Positions 18,206 through 30,624 of a stretch of 64,000 bases of DNA are shown piece after piece. Within the stretch, counting starts at the first letter, position 1, and each line of letters starts with the position of its first letter. The notes below the pieces were generated by a model that was not told the DNA's origin, did no database searches, and saw only the letters and a list, made by a program, of their open reading frames with translations. This stretch comes from Eucalyptus grandis. Its lineage: Eukaryota; Streptophyta; Magnoliopsida; Myrtales; Myrtaceae. The position numbers and the translations under genes are program-made. Location: NCBI RefSeq assembly GCF_016545825.1, contig NC_052621.1, positions 21,602,940 through 21,666,939 of the forward strand, in the 5' to 3' direction.

Positions 18206-21200
18206 AGATTATAACCTGGAACTATTAGGGTTTGGGCTCCTCCCTAACAGTTCGAGCCCTTAAGGCCCTTGTGGCCAAAGAAAAGCCCGATATCCTTTTT
18301 TTGATGGAAACCAAGAATCATGAGGAGGTTATCACTCGACAACAATGGCTGCTGAAATTTAGGAACTCTTATATTCTAAATCCTATTGGTTTGGCAGGAG
18401 ATTTGGCTTTATTTTGGCAAGAGTATCTTATAGTTGACTTGCTTCACTCTTCTCAAGCTTTGTTCGATATGACTTGTGTGGAATCTCGGAGTAACATATC
18501 TATGCATTTGACGTGTGTCCATGCACCTGCCGCTTATCACCCTCACCAAATATTCTAGACAGAACTTCAGTAGATTGCTCAAACTAATACTTTACCATGG
18601 GTCTGTATAGGTGACTTCAATGAGGTCATGTATGGTTGGGAGAAGGTCAGCAATCGACCACCTAAAGCCCATAGGATGTCCTCCTTTAGACAAGTAGTAC
18701 AAGATTGTGCTTTAATGGAAATGGATAGTAAGCGGTGTGCATATACCTGGTCTAACAATCGGGAATGCGCTGATTTTATGAAAGAAAGGCTCGACCGAGC
18801 TTTTTGCACGTCTGAATGGTGTCTTGCTTTCCCTAAAGCCGAAGTTTTTGCACTACCTACAGTAGGTTCTGACCATAATCCTCTCCTATTAATCATTGAT
18901 GGCATACAACGACGTCGACATAAGTTCTTCACATTCGAAGCTTTTTGGTTACAGGATAAGGATTGTAGTGAAATTTTTCATAAATCCTGGAACTCAGGCC
19001 ATGGAAAAGATTACACTCTGACTCAACAACTCCAACTAGTAGCTACAGCACTTACAAATTGGAGTCATAAAACATTTTCCATAGCACAGAACCAAATAGC
19101 ATCATTACATCAGCAGCTTCAACATCACATGAACCAACCTCACATTTACTATGATAAGCAGGCCATCAGCAATATAAAGGCGGAGATACATAAATTATGG
19201 CAGCAGGAGGAGTAATTTTGGGCCATTCGATCCAGAATTAGTTGGCTAAAGTGGGGGGACAAGCTGTTCAAAAAAAAAAAGTGGGGGGACAAGAACACAA
19301 AGTTTTTCCACGCAACGGCGATTCAGAGAAGACAATGAAATAGAATATGCATGCTGAAGGATGGTGATCAAAGATGGATTCGGGATGATGGCACTCTTAA
19401 ACAGATGACCATACAGTTCTTTACCAACCTTTACCACTCGGTTGGCCACCGGAACTATCAGCCCATTATTGATCAATGCCCAAGAGTGGTTTCAACCGAA
19501 ATGAACAATCTTTTGGTGGCAGAGGTTACTCAAGAAGAGGTTCATCTTGCAACTTTTCAGCTGGGATCAACTAAAGCCCTAGGACCTGACAGTATGAATG
19601 GCCTGTTTTATCAATCTCATTGGAATATTTTGCAGGCTGATCTTTTTAGTTTAGTACAGCAGTTCTTTCGAACAGGGGTTATGCCTTCAGATCTGAATAA
19701 AACCTTTATAACCCTGATTCCCAAAGTTCCTCACCCAGAAAACCTAGACCAGTTCCGACCTATTAGTCTTTGTAATTATGCCTACAAGATTATCTCTAAA
19801 GTGCTAGCAAATCGACTTAAACCATGGCTCCCAACTTTAATCTCTATTGAACAGAGCACCTTTGTAAGTGGCCGCCAGATCCAAGACAACATTCTTATAG
19901 TGCAGGAAGTACTACATCAATTACGCACTCGAAAACGCAAGAAAAACTTTCAGGCAGTGTTGAGAATGGATATGAAAAAGGCTTATGATAGACTGGAATG
20001 GGATTTTCTTGAAGCTTATCTTCTTAAGTCAGGCTTTCATCTCACTTGGGTTCGTTGGATAATGCAATGTATCACAACGGTATCCTATACTATAAAATTC
20101 AATGGTGAGAAGTTACCCTCTTTTCATCCGACCCGAGGAATCAGACAAGGCGACCCACTTTCCCCATATCTATTTATCCTTATGGCAAATGTCTTATCAA
20201 ATCTCATCAACCAAGCTATCCATATGAGACATCTCAAAGGTATTCAGATTAAAAAGTGGTGTCCTACCTTATCTCATTTATTTTTTGCTAATGACGCCAT
20301 ATTTTTCCTGGATGCTAAACTTCAAGAATGCCAAAATCTTGCCAACTAATTGAATCAATATTGCTTAACTATGGGACAGGAAATTAATCGAAATAAATCT
20401 AGAATTTATTTTTCCAAGATGTGTCCTCATGCCCTACAGGAAAATTTGGCAAGTGCTTTGAGAGTCCCAAAGGTTAGTCAAAATTGGGAAATACTTGGGA
20501 ATCCTCCGATTGGGGACGTTCTAGGAAGGAAGTGTTTTCTTGGATTATTGGGAAAGTGAATCAAAAACTGGACGGATGGAAAGAACACTTGATATCTAAG
20601 GGCGGCAAGGAAATCCTCATTAAGCCCATTGTTCAGGCGATCCTTCAGTATGCTATGTCTATAATTAAACTTCCAACATCTACTTGTATATCCATTGAAA
20701 AGAAGATCGCCTGCTTCTGGTGGCAAAATCATTCTACTAAATTTGGGCTACACTAGAAAAGATGGGATGCACTTAAAACGAGCAAGCTTCAAGGTGGTCT
20801 CGGTTTCAAAGATCTCATGGACTTCAATAATGCAATGCTCGGCAAACAAGCATGGCGTCTGATTCAACATCCTACAGCACTATGGAGTAAAGTGTTTAAA
20901 GGTATCTATTTTCATTCCCGAGAGTTTTTGAATGCTGAAAAAGGTACCAGGCCAACTTGGGGCTGGCAAGGTCTTTTGTTAGGTTGGGATTCAATTCTAC
21001 CTCAACTCCGCTGGTCAGTAGGTGATGGGACTAAAATTAGCATTAGAGAAGATCGGTGGCTGTCACAAGGTATTCTAGGTGGTCCAGCCAACCGAGAAGA
21101 ACCTGTTAGGGTCACCGACCTCATCGACATGCAAGCCAGTGCCTGGAATATCCCGTTGATTAACCACTTTTATGAAAATCATATAGTTAGGGAGATCATT

Positions 21201-22358
21201 AGCATCCAGATCAGTCCCTCTTATGCAGAGGATAAATTGATATGGACAGAAACCACTCACGGCAACTATACCATTAAGAGTGGTTACCAATCAATCAGGC
21301 AGAAAACAATCACCAAACATCAGATACAAGAATCGCCTACCTACCAAATTCCACAGACTTTATGGAAACAACTATGGAAGTTAAACATTGCTCCCAAAAT
21401 CAAGTTCTTTTTGTGGTCCCTTTGCCACAATGTCTTACCCACCAAAGCAAATCTTTTTTACAGGAAAATTACCACTGACCCATTTTGCTCTCTCTGTCAT
21501 AATCACATTTCTGAATCAGTCAAACATGTATTCTTGCTATGTCCTTGGACTAATGCTATATGGTTAGACTTGGCAATTAACCTTCCTATTCAGTTGCAAG
21601 CTACACAGGGAATAGAGGCATGGATAGTAGCTCTGTTTCTACAAAAGCAGAACGTACCTGATCTGAACACCATGGCATATGTCCTCTGGAACATTTGGAA
21701 ATCAAGGAATAATTTCATCTTTCACCGCCAAAAATTGGATGCGCGTCAAGTGGTAGATAATGCTATCGCCAATGCTCAATCGGTTATTTGTTCTTCTCGA
21801 AATCCTGCAGATACAGGACCACAACAAGTCAACACGGGTGAGTTATGGTGTCCTCCAGATCCGGCCACTTTCAAGGTAAATATTGATGGAGCTTTTCAGG
21901 CTCACATCAACCAGGGATCAATGGCCGCTATAATCCGAGATTAGAATGGTAAGATGATCGATGGATTTACCAGCATCTTTGTCGCCTCTACGGCTATTGA
22001 GTCAGAGTTTATGGCGTTGTTGATCACTCTTCGCCAATTGCAGAAGATCGGTAGAATCCATGATCCGTTGGTCATCGAATCGGACAGCTTGCTACTGGTT
22101 GATTCAGTCAATGGTGCTTCTGAGCCGCCTTGGGAGGTTGAAGCAATCTTCCACGAAGCCATCCATCTCCTCCGTTTCTTTTCGAGTGCTAGGGTTTGCC
22201 ACTGCCAAAGAGAGGCAAATTCAGTAGCGGACTAGGCTGCAAAGAGTCAAAGAACTGGTGCCCTAACAGAGCTTCGGCCCATATCGCTCTCTTCACTTTT
22301 GTTAGACCTTTTGATTTCAGATGCTTTGGCAGCTGGGTGTAAAACTGTGTTATCTTGA
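18202..22358 (+). pseudogene. LINE ORF2: endonuclease, reverse transcriptase, zf-RVT, RNase H
   Basis: The domains occur in order. An APE-type endonuclease comes first (ILFLMETKNHEE; IGDFNEV near 18610; VGSDHNPLLL near 18865). The RT follows (19540-20340: ALGPDSMNG, LIPKVPHPENLDQFRPISLCN, RMDMKKAYDRLEW, GIRQGDPLSPYLF). Then come a zf-RVT Cys/His domain (WKLNIAPKIKFFLW ... CSLCHNHISESVKHVFLLC, 21377-21543) and an RNase H (FKVNIDGAF 21871; ESEFMALL; IESDS; ANSVAD). The RT active site reads FAND where FADD is expected, so the polymerase is dead. Stops occur at ~18226, 18556, 19213, 20347 and 21942, and a 15-nt duplication with an A run disrupts 19246-19300. Confidence 0.85.
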
Positions 22359-22391
22359 ATGATATTTCCTGTTCTGACAAAAAAAAAAAAA

Positions 22392-23035
22392 TTAACGTGG
22401 GAAGAGGGCTTGGGGGTGCCCAAGTGAGGAGTGGGTCATTGTTTTTTGCACCGAGTAAAGACTAGAAGTGTTTAGGTAATGTCCAATGAAAAACGGGAGA
22501 ATTGAATTGCATGCACGCCATCCTCGTAATCTTAGAACCATATACATGCCTTGGAATATAACGAATCATCTCTTGAGGGGCTGCCTAAGCTAAAAGTTTG
22601 TATTGATTTCAGTGCATGTGATGTGATTTGGGTGCAGACTTCACATGTTTGGCATCACAATAGATTCATAATTTGTACCTTTGGGATGATCTAAATTTGT
22701 CACTTGGGATCTCCATTTTAGCACTCAGTGTCCTTCCTCCATGTATACATCTCATGTAGCGAAAAAGAGACCAATAATTCACAAAGTGATTTTCTGTTAA
22801 TATATATGGTCAGTTATCTCATAGCAGTCATAAATTCTCACAAATTAATTTCAGGTGGCGAATAAGACAAGTTATAATCATCTTGTGTCAAGTTCAAAAC
22901 TTTTACTCACTTCATATGAAGAAAAATTGATTCTAGCGAAAAGATAAATTAAATCTCAAATCAAAGTCAAACTAGTATTGCAAAGTCAAATTTATAATTT
23001 AAACTAAATATTTGTGTTGCCGGGAAGGGAATCGC
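22392..23035. repeat. Repeat R-X copy 1, right part
   Basis: 22392-22515 aligns with 24915-25046 of copy 2. 22440-23000 also aligns, more loosely, with 62550-63140. No ORF is convincing. Confidence 0.6.
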
Positions 23036-23143
23036 CATCCAATGAAGAAATCGGAATGCACATCACAGCCTCCCTTTTTAATTCCACAACCATCTAAAAT
23101 GCCCAAGAAAAGTCGGGTTTTTTCCACCAATTCAGAACCATAA

Positions 23144-23404
23144 CTAGCAAAACTCCAATCGGAAGAAACTCAAGATGACCCTTCCCATAACTCCACAAAT
23201 GAAAAGACAAAACAAATCCAATCCACAATCAGGCAAGACCAACATGAGGTCACGGTGGTTGATGGTGGGGGCTCCATGGGCATGGCTATTGACAGCGGCA
23301 ATGGCTAAAAGCAAGAAAGGAAGAAGAAGAAGATGAAGAAGAAGAAAAATGCAAGCCATAGAAGAGAGAGACAAGAGATGGAAAGTGGGCCACCATCTAG
23401 GCAT
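23144..23404 (-). CDS. Possible 86-aa hydrophobic ORF, doubtful
   Basis: An internal Met (residue 17) is followed by a Leu-rich hydrophobic run of ~20 residues ending in Ala, like a signal peptide or membrane anchor. The run is encoded by a low-complexity GAA/TTC tract (23300-23350), so it could be chance. No family is recognised and no second exon or poly(A) signal stands out. The nearby 23405-23799 stretch is AT-rich with a CT-rich run (23745-23775) and holds nothing else I can name. Confidence 0.15.
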   Translation of the reverse strand: MPRWWPTFHLLSLSSMACIFLLLHLLLLPFLLLAIAAVNSHAHGAPTINHRDLMLVLPDCGLDLFCLFICGVMGRVILSFFRLEFC

Positions 23405-23799
23405 GTGACAATCAATGAATGGAGTAGATCGTAACTGACGTGAAGATTCAACATCATCTAATTTTCTCTTGTATTAGATAAAGGATTCATTTCATTTTGA
23501 AAGAACTCGACAAACCTATCTAAATATGATCTTAATTACCTCAACCACCCTAACTAGCTTTTATTAAATCTCAAATTGGGTAGCTTCATTACTAGATTTT
23601 CTCTTCGACATGTTATTTAAATTTCAAAATTAATTAGACATATTCGAAGATAACAAGGTAGGACAACTTGTAAATTTTTCTAAGAACAACTTTTTGTCTA
23701 TTTTCTTTTCTTCTTTTAATTTTTCCTTTTCTTTCAACAAATCTATCTCTCCATCCCTCCCTCCCTCTCTCTACTATACCTCTTTATGCTCTTTTCCCT

Positions 23800-25046
23800 G
23801 ACTTTTTATTCCCCTATATAAAAAGATAAAGGAAAGTGCAGACTAAAAAGATCACATCAAAACTGTACACGATTCGAAGCATACATCCGAATTTGACTTA
23901 GAATTATGTCTCTCATTCATATTGTATGGCCTCTATTCATTATATCGACGAAATAGGGCTTACACAACACTTTCATTGAAATGAGAAAAACCAACTTTTA
24001 AAGTGTCCCTATTTGTGAACAAAATTTTTGCATATCTAACATTATAAATTCCCCTAGTTTTACTCAAAAATATATCATTTCACAAGCAACAGTTAGATTG
24101 GATCAGCGGAAACATGAGAACCGCTCTTGTAGGAAGGCTCAGAGTGTCCCACCATTTAAGGGGCCGTTTAGTCGCAATCATACGGGAGACGCCGCCCCCA
24201 TCTATATAGTTGGCAAATTATGAAATCCTTAATTCCAGCCGCTGAAAATTGACTCGTGGGTCATTTCAATACCGAGTGCGTGATGAGCCTGTCTACTAAT
24301 TGTTTTCATATATCATGCTTCCATTTTCTTGGGGCATGTGGCAGCTGAATTATGTTCCCAATAATTAAATCGAAGGACAATTTTGGTTTTAGAGAATATG
24401 ATGCTCCCATAATTTTTCAACGACGTTCCCCGTATGTGTTGAAAATTCAAGGTGGCATCACACTTGTGATGAAAGTCTTTTAAAAATTTATAATGCTCAA
24501 GTGATCGATTAAAAGTTATAACACTCAAATAAATTTTATCTAAAAGTTATGGTACTCAAGTGATTGTTGAACAAAAATTATGACTCTCGTCAAATCCTTT
24601 TCCCAAAAATGACAAATCAAGTTGCGATTGATAAGACTTAGGAGAGGTCATTACATAGTGTAAGTGCCATCTCATAAAAGTTTTATACACATCCGAAGTA
24701 AATTCCCTGAGATTTACTTCGGACGAGTTGCGGTAGAGAGTTTTAACAATTTCATATGGACCAATGAATTTCAAAGGAGATAAAAAAAATTATTCACACG
24801 ACATTTCCCTTGGCATTCCAACATTGCTATGATTAATAAAAACTTCAACAGTATACACAAAATCTCATAAAAGCTGCTGACATATTCTAGAAGCGACTAA
24901 TTCGAAGCAATCAAATTAATGTGGGAAGAGTGTTTGGGGATGCCCAAGCGAGGAGTGGGTCACTGTTTTTTGCACTAGGTAAAGACAAAAAGTGTTTAGG
25001 TAATGTCCTACAAAAAAATATGAGAATTGAATGGCATGCACACTAT
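23800..25046. repeat. Repeat R-X copy 2, cut by the Ogre-like element
   Basis: It aligns with 15336-16482 plus 22392-22515. It shows what copy 1 looked like before the LINE landed. It is cut at 25046, where the Ogre-like LTR begins; its continuation is not found to the right of that element. The minus-strand frame 24556-24774 starts KFIGPYEIVKT, as in the C-terminal region of gypsy pol, and then loses similarity. Confidence 0.65.
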
Positions 25047-25702
25047 TGATACCTGATTTTTAGTCGACCCATCTTTAAAAGGTAAAAAATTGAGATTTAG
25101 GTTTCTGATCGCAACGAAACCCTATCTTTCGACCAAAACGTGTCGTTTTTTCATTTTTTATTATTTTGCATTGTCATTTTTAAGCAATTTTTAGCTCATT
25201 TTCAAGAAAATCCGAAAAGTCAAATAATTGACTTTCGAGTTGAAGGGTTGACTTTTTGTTGAACAGGTTGACTGTGACACCCCGAACCCCTTAGGTCGCC
25301 ACAGGCACCTGACGTTACACCTAATGGAACACTAGCTACACCTCTTCGAAGAAGCGTCGTAAAACATAGACATTTCTTTCTTCTTCTTTTTTAAAACGGT
25401 CCCAGCGCGACTCATTAGCGGAAGCAAAATATAACATCGCCATCTCTCCCTCCAACAACCATGATACAATTGCACACCACTAAACATCATAATAAAAGAC
25501 ATCCATGACACTTTATTTACATATTTTCAAGATGGGTTTCCTTGGGTCCTACATCAAAAGGAAGGCCGAGCTCAGCCATACTCGGCCTAAAACCCCAAAA
25601 AGAAACAATCCGACCCACTAGAACTCACGTGCAAGATCCCCATCGATAGTGTCGGCTAACCATCCCAAAAAGTTTCGGCGTCTACTCGACACGCACGGGC
25701 AC

Positions 25703-25954
25703 TCACACCCATCCCGGTGCATCAGGCGGTGGCGGCGGCAGCATCCCACGCATCGCTCCGTTGCGTCGAACATGGACGGATATGAACTCCTGGACAACAG
25801 GGCCCCCAGCCAGGCCCACATCATACATAACTAGACATCGCACTCGAATATATGTAAGACCAGGAACATAAGGACAATCAAACTCCTCGCACTCGACCTC
25901 TACGTCCGAAGGTAGGCCGTAGAAAACACCCCGCGTGACAGCAGGGAGCGACAT
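25703..25954 (-). CDS. LTR-borne conserved 83-aa protein (copy D), unknown function
   Basis: This is an intact copy of the ORF at 13509: MSLPAVTRGVFYGLPSDVEV at the N-terminus, then VQEFISVHVRRNG, a proline run and DAPGWV at the end. The frame is also open upstream through an unspliced intron-like segment to an ATG at 26107. Splicing GAG/GTAAGT (26092) to CAG/ATT (25964) keeps the frame. AATAAA on the minus strand is at 25512-25517. No stop or indel separates it from copies A and C. Its function is unknown; conservation implies it encoded a protein when the family was active. Confidence 0.6.
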   Translation of the reverse strand: MSLPAVTRGVFYGLPSDVEVECEEFDCPYVPGLTYIRVRCLVMYDVGLAGGPVVQEFISVHVRRNGAMRGMLPPPPPDAPGWV

Positions 25955-26129
25955 GCTGCTAATCTGAAATGTTGGTCCCCAAAGAGGTGAGTACAGCCAC
26001 TCAACAGGTAAAGAAATCCAATAACCACTCATTGCAACATACAATACAAGCACAACATCATACATGCTAATCATGCATCCAAGCAGACTTACCTCGAAGC
26101 CATGCATATACCATCATACATCTTCATCA

Positions 26130-26440
26130 CAATCATAACACATACATGTCGTCATGTCATAGGTTATCATCATCATGTCATACACATGTCATCATCATAT
26201 TATAGGTCGCCATCATATCATACATATGCCATCATCATTATGTCCTAGACATATCATCATCATATCATCTCACATATCACCATCATCATGACATCATCCT
26301 ATCATACACATGTCATCATCATCATGGCCATAGGTGATCATCATCATATCATATCATACATGCATATCATCATGCCATAGGTGATCATCATCATATCATA
26401 TCATCATACCACAGGTGATCATCATCATATCATGTCATGT
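26130..26440 (-). repeat. CAT-rich variable repeat, unit 3
   Basis: Imperfect units built on CATCATCATATCATACATGTC lie at the place where unit 2 has its 71-bp VNTR. Periods are irregular. Confidence 0.6.
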
Positions 26441-26529
26441 ATGCATGATTCAATTTCCACTTTTAACTTTCAATTCGATCACCACATCACCCTTTCTCAA
26501 GATCATCAATTTCATCTCAAACTTTACAC

Positions 26530-26790
26530 TCGCACCCCATCCTGGCATCGCGAGAAAAACCTCCGGCATTCAGCCACTCAAGGCCACCGGGCATCCGGCA
26601 CCCCCACATTCCGGGCATCTCGCATCCCAACTGGCATCACGAGGCATCCCCTCGGGCAAAGATCTCCGAGGCTTCCGGCACCCAACCATTCCGGCATCCC
26701 GACACTCCCGTGGCCATCCCGCCATGTATCTCTATACATTCCGGCATCCGGCACCCCGTCCCGGCATCCTGACACTCCCAGGGCACTATC
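26530..26790 (-). repeat. CpG-rich TCCGGGCAT repeat block, unit 3
   Basis: This is the reverse complement of the ATGCCCGGA block of unit 2, in the same relative position. Confidence 0.7.
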
Positions 26791-29700
26791 ATCCGCCATA
26801 ACAGTTTCCTCATTTATCTTTGTCCACATTTACCAATTTTTGGTCTCACTTAGCATGGCACAAGATGCAATGGTAAATAAAATCACTTTCATCTTTCAAT
26901 CTATACATGCATTATCGAGTCATCATCATACATGCATCAAGGTACAATCATCCATAAAGATAAAGTTCATGGAATTCATGCAATTTAAAATAGCCCATTT
27001 ATCATGCCCTCTTTTTCTCCCTTTTTTTTTTTTTTTTTTGAAATTTATTTAAATTCCAGCTTGTATCATTCTTGAAAATATTTAAATTTAAATATCCATA
27101 TAATTCTAAAAATCATGAAATTAAGGCTAATGATAGACAAGACAATAGGGTAATAATTTCATGAAAAGCACAAGGCCAATCAATTTCCACACAAGATTTA
27201 TAATTCACACAAATACAGCATGGAATTTCGAATAAAAACAGAATGCACAGTTTCCGAACTAATTTTATTAAAATATCCAAAAGACTTCCGAAAATTATGA
27301 AATTTTACCAAGTTATAGCCAAGACACTAAGGTAGATTTCTCATGAAGACTTGTAAGCCCAATTATTTTTATATTATTTTCTACAGTCACACGAAGCTTC
27401 TGGATCTAACACCGAAACGTCCAGTGCATGGTTCTCCGAAATACTGAGTTTTTTACCCACTTATACTTCTTATTTTCCTCTGAAATTTGGATATGTTTTA
27501 CTTCAAGATGTCCCCTACAACTTTCATGAAGATATCTAAGTCATATTTTCAAAGGACAGTCTCCATATGGGTCCATGAAGTCTCGGGTAACCTGTACCGC
27601 GTCTCCAGATCTACGGTTTTCAAGAGTAAGCTGATTCACTAGGCTACACTTGTTCATTTTGCTTCAAATTTGAATATGTTTAACTTCAAGATGTTCTATA
27701 CAAGTTTTATGAAGAAGTCAAAAAGAGATTCTTAGTAGAAATCAGCATGCAACCACAAATCCACCGAAAGGTCAGTAAAAACGTTCCAGATCTGGTGTCT
27801 CCGTAGGATGAGTGTTTGACCCCTCCAATATCCATAATTTTACACAAAATTTTATTATATTGTAGTTTAAGATGTTAGATACAACTTTCATGAAGAGATC
27901 AAAGTCAAAATCGAACTCAAAACATGCATGCAAGCTCTCACAAGGTTCTGACTCAAACAGTTCATGCGAAAACATTCCAGATCTAGCATTTCCGTAGGAT
28001 GAGAGTTTGACCCCTTAAATCTCCATCATTTTACACAAAATTTGAGTATATTTTAGTTTAAGATGTTAGCTACAACTTTTATGAAGAGATAAAAGTCAAA
28101 ATCGAACTCAAAACATGCATTAAAGCTCGCACAAGGGTCTGACTCAACCGGTTCATGCGAAAACAGCATGCAACTCAAGAACAAACCACACTTGCTTCAC
28201 TCCCATGCCTCCAAACATCCTAGATTCCGACCAAACATGCAAAACATTGGTGCAAGAGTAGAAAGTGGATTCCCAACTTGCCTCTAGACCACACAAACGA
28301 CGGCACACGGCGGCGAACGGGCGGCGCATGGGCGGACAGACGGCGTGCGATGGCGACTCCTTCCTCTCGGCTTCTCCTCCCTCTCGGCCTCACTCTCCCT
28401 CTCTCTCGCACAATCTCTCTTTGGGCGGTAGCTCAACCGGCCACCTCTCTCTCTCCTCTTCCCTTTTATTCCCCCATTTCCTAATCATTTGCAATGATTA
28501 GTTTGCCTTTCAATTTGGCCAATGCATGAGCTCCTCTTTGCCACTTGGAAAAGCTCATGCATGGGCTTGGGCCTCCTCTTGGGCCTTCTTTTGGGCCGGC
28601 GACAGCCCCCTTCCACGGGCTTCTATTGGGCCGGCCATTCGGCCCATCAAGGCTTTGGCCAATGGGCCTAAGGCCCAACCTAAATAAAAATTAAATTTTC
28701 CCCTTTTTTATAATTTCTTCTATAAATTTTAAATTTTAAATTCCACATGGCCAAAGTCTTGTGACATTTTATTTATAGGAATTTAATCCATAAAGTGCAT
28801 GGCCAAGCATAGATTTTTTTTTTATCATTAATCTATCAAATTTAAAAATCTCATAAACACAAGCACAAATCACCTAATCTTAAAAAGAGACTAATGGCTA
28901 AAGCATAAGCCATAGGAAATTTCATTACCTAATTACGAGCTTTAATACACCTTAGAGCTTGTCTTGAATTTTGGGATGCCACATGACCAAAAGTCAAACC
29001 CAAGTCAAAAATTGAATTTTCACCCAAAAAAATCTATTTAGCTTTAATTTCACTTTTTTTCAAATCAATTTCTTGAAAATTCAAAGATTTAACCAAAAAT
29101 TGACCTTTTTGGAAAAGTCAACTAAATGGTTGACTTTTGGTCAATCCTTTGACCCAAAAAAAAATAAAAAAAAATAAAAAATGCACAAATATATTTCTTT
29201 TAATTCCAATTTGACCTTTGAGTCAAAATTTTCACAAAATTAGATTAAGAACCTTGATTTCTGAATTTTTCAATTTTAGGTTCTAAATCGACCAAAAATA
29301 AAATTGCTTTTATTCTAGTTATAATAAGGTGCAATTCCTTCTTTGACATTTGATTTAGGGACTTTCTAAAATCTGTTTAAGCATTTGAGTTCGCGATTTA
29401 TTGAGTCAAAATATGAATTGCCAATTTGAGCCCTAATTATGGGACCAAAATCGACCCTTCATAACTTGCGAACTGATGATTGCTTCTCACTCATTTCCTT
29501 AAGATAAGTCCAATTCGAGATCGATTTTATGAAATTCACACAAGAACTCATCAATTTGAAGAATTTTATCCTCCCAAGCATTAGAAAATCAAACAATTAA
29601 GCTTCAATTGACAAAATTCGAATTGACCCATTCATGGCTATGGTTTCATTTCATAAATCTAGGTCCAATTTTAATATTAGGCTTAGATCCATTTTTGACC

Positions 29701-30469
29701 TAAGCTAGAGCACTTCAATTCAAGGTCAATTTGTATATGATAAGTGATCTTACGTAGTGTAGCTCATTAGATAGGGCAATTGTTTGCCCATTGAATTGCA
29801 AATTTTACCATTTTAGCCATTTAGGCCCAATTCAAAACACCCATGGTTTGGACTCATTTTTTTTCCACGATAATCATTCAATTTGGTCAATAAAAGACCC
29901 CTAGATCATGTTCATAAGGTTTCATTAGCTTAATTGTATCTTAATTGGTCAATTTCTTCATAAAAAGGATAAATTTCCTTTTCAATTTGGTCTGTTAGGG
30001 GCCAAATTGCATAAATTTTGGACCCACAAGGGTCCCAAGTGGACAAATAGCAGGAATTGGACCAAACTGGTCAAGAACTGGTCAAAATCTGGACAAACCA
30101 AACAGAACTGGTCCAGCCGGTTTAACCAGTCACTAGCGGGACTGACCGGTTCAAGCCTTTGCCGACTGATTCTAGGCCTCCAGCCACTGGTTTTGGAACC
30201 CTCTCAATCCCAATTTCACTTCTACACCTTCAATTTCCCAAAATTTTACACATTGGTCCTTGAATTTCGTCTAATTGCAAATTAACCCCAAATTAGACAT
30301 TTTGACGCAACTCCCAATTTTGGCTTGGTTTTTAGGAAATCAAACCCACTCAATCAATTACCCAACACCTCAAGATCATGATGGAGCCTTTGAAATAGAT
30401 TTTTGACCGTTAGATCGAGATTTCGACCGTCGGGTCGAACCGATGGTCAAAATCGCTTAATATGAGGAG

Positions 30470-30581
30470 TATAAATGAAATCTCTTCTATTTTTAGCAAG
30501 GGCGTTTCATTTGGCATGAAATTTCCTCTCTCTTCAAGCCTCTCTCTCTCTTTTCTCCCTCTAAACACCCGCCTAAACAGA

Positions 30582-30622
<41 letters not shown>
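30470..30622 (+). promoter_or_regulatory. TATA box and (CT)n leader in the Ogre-like LTR
   Basis: TATAAATG (30470) is followed ~110 nt later by an uninterrupted CT microsatellite (about 30583-30621). The 3' LTR has TATATAAATG at 53102 and a shorter CT run at 53214-53236. This is the most likely U3/R boundary. The GC-rich CCGG-containing stretch after it (30640-30860) would be early 5' leader. Confidence 0.5.

Positions 30623-30624
<2 letters not shown>

Larger units (their letters stand above)
16483..22391 (+). mobile_element. L1-type LINE (5.9 kb) with poly(A) tail
   Basis: It is a near full-length non-LTR element with a 5' region, ORF1 (16920-18205), ORF2 (18202-22358) and a 13-nt A run (22379-22391). 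It interrupts R-X copy 1, whose homologue at 23800-25046 lacks it; R-X sequence resumes at 22392. I see no clear target-site duplication, and ~30 nt of R-X seem to be missing at the junction, so the 5' boundary is approximate. Both ORFs are broken, and the polymerase motif is mutated. Confidence 0.85.
25273..28983 (-). mobile_element. LTR-type unit 3 (solo-LTR-like, 3.71 kb)
   Basis: On the plus strand it reads TGTGACACCCCGAACC to GGGATGCCACA, the reverse of units 1 and 2. The flanks share TGAC (TTGAC on the left, TGACC on the right), a slightly decayed TSD. The homologous site in the other Ogre LTR (near 51590) is uninterrupted, which confirms insertion. The minus strand gives the same module order as unit 2: leader (28265-28470), repeats (27330-28150), CpG-rich block (26530-26790), CAT-rich repeat (26130-26440), intron, ORF and poly(A) signal. 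Confidence 0.85.

Noticed and set aside
18579..18932. 117-codon minus-strand frame
   Set aside because: It is the mirror of the LINE endonuclease coding strand.
26381..27052. 223-codon plus-strand frame
   Set aside because: It crosses the CpG-rich repeat and a poly-T tract of LTR unit 3 on the strand opposite to the conserved ORF; composition explains it.
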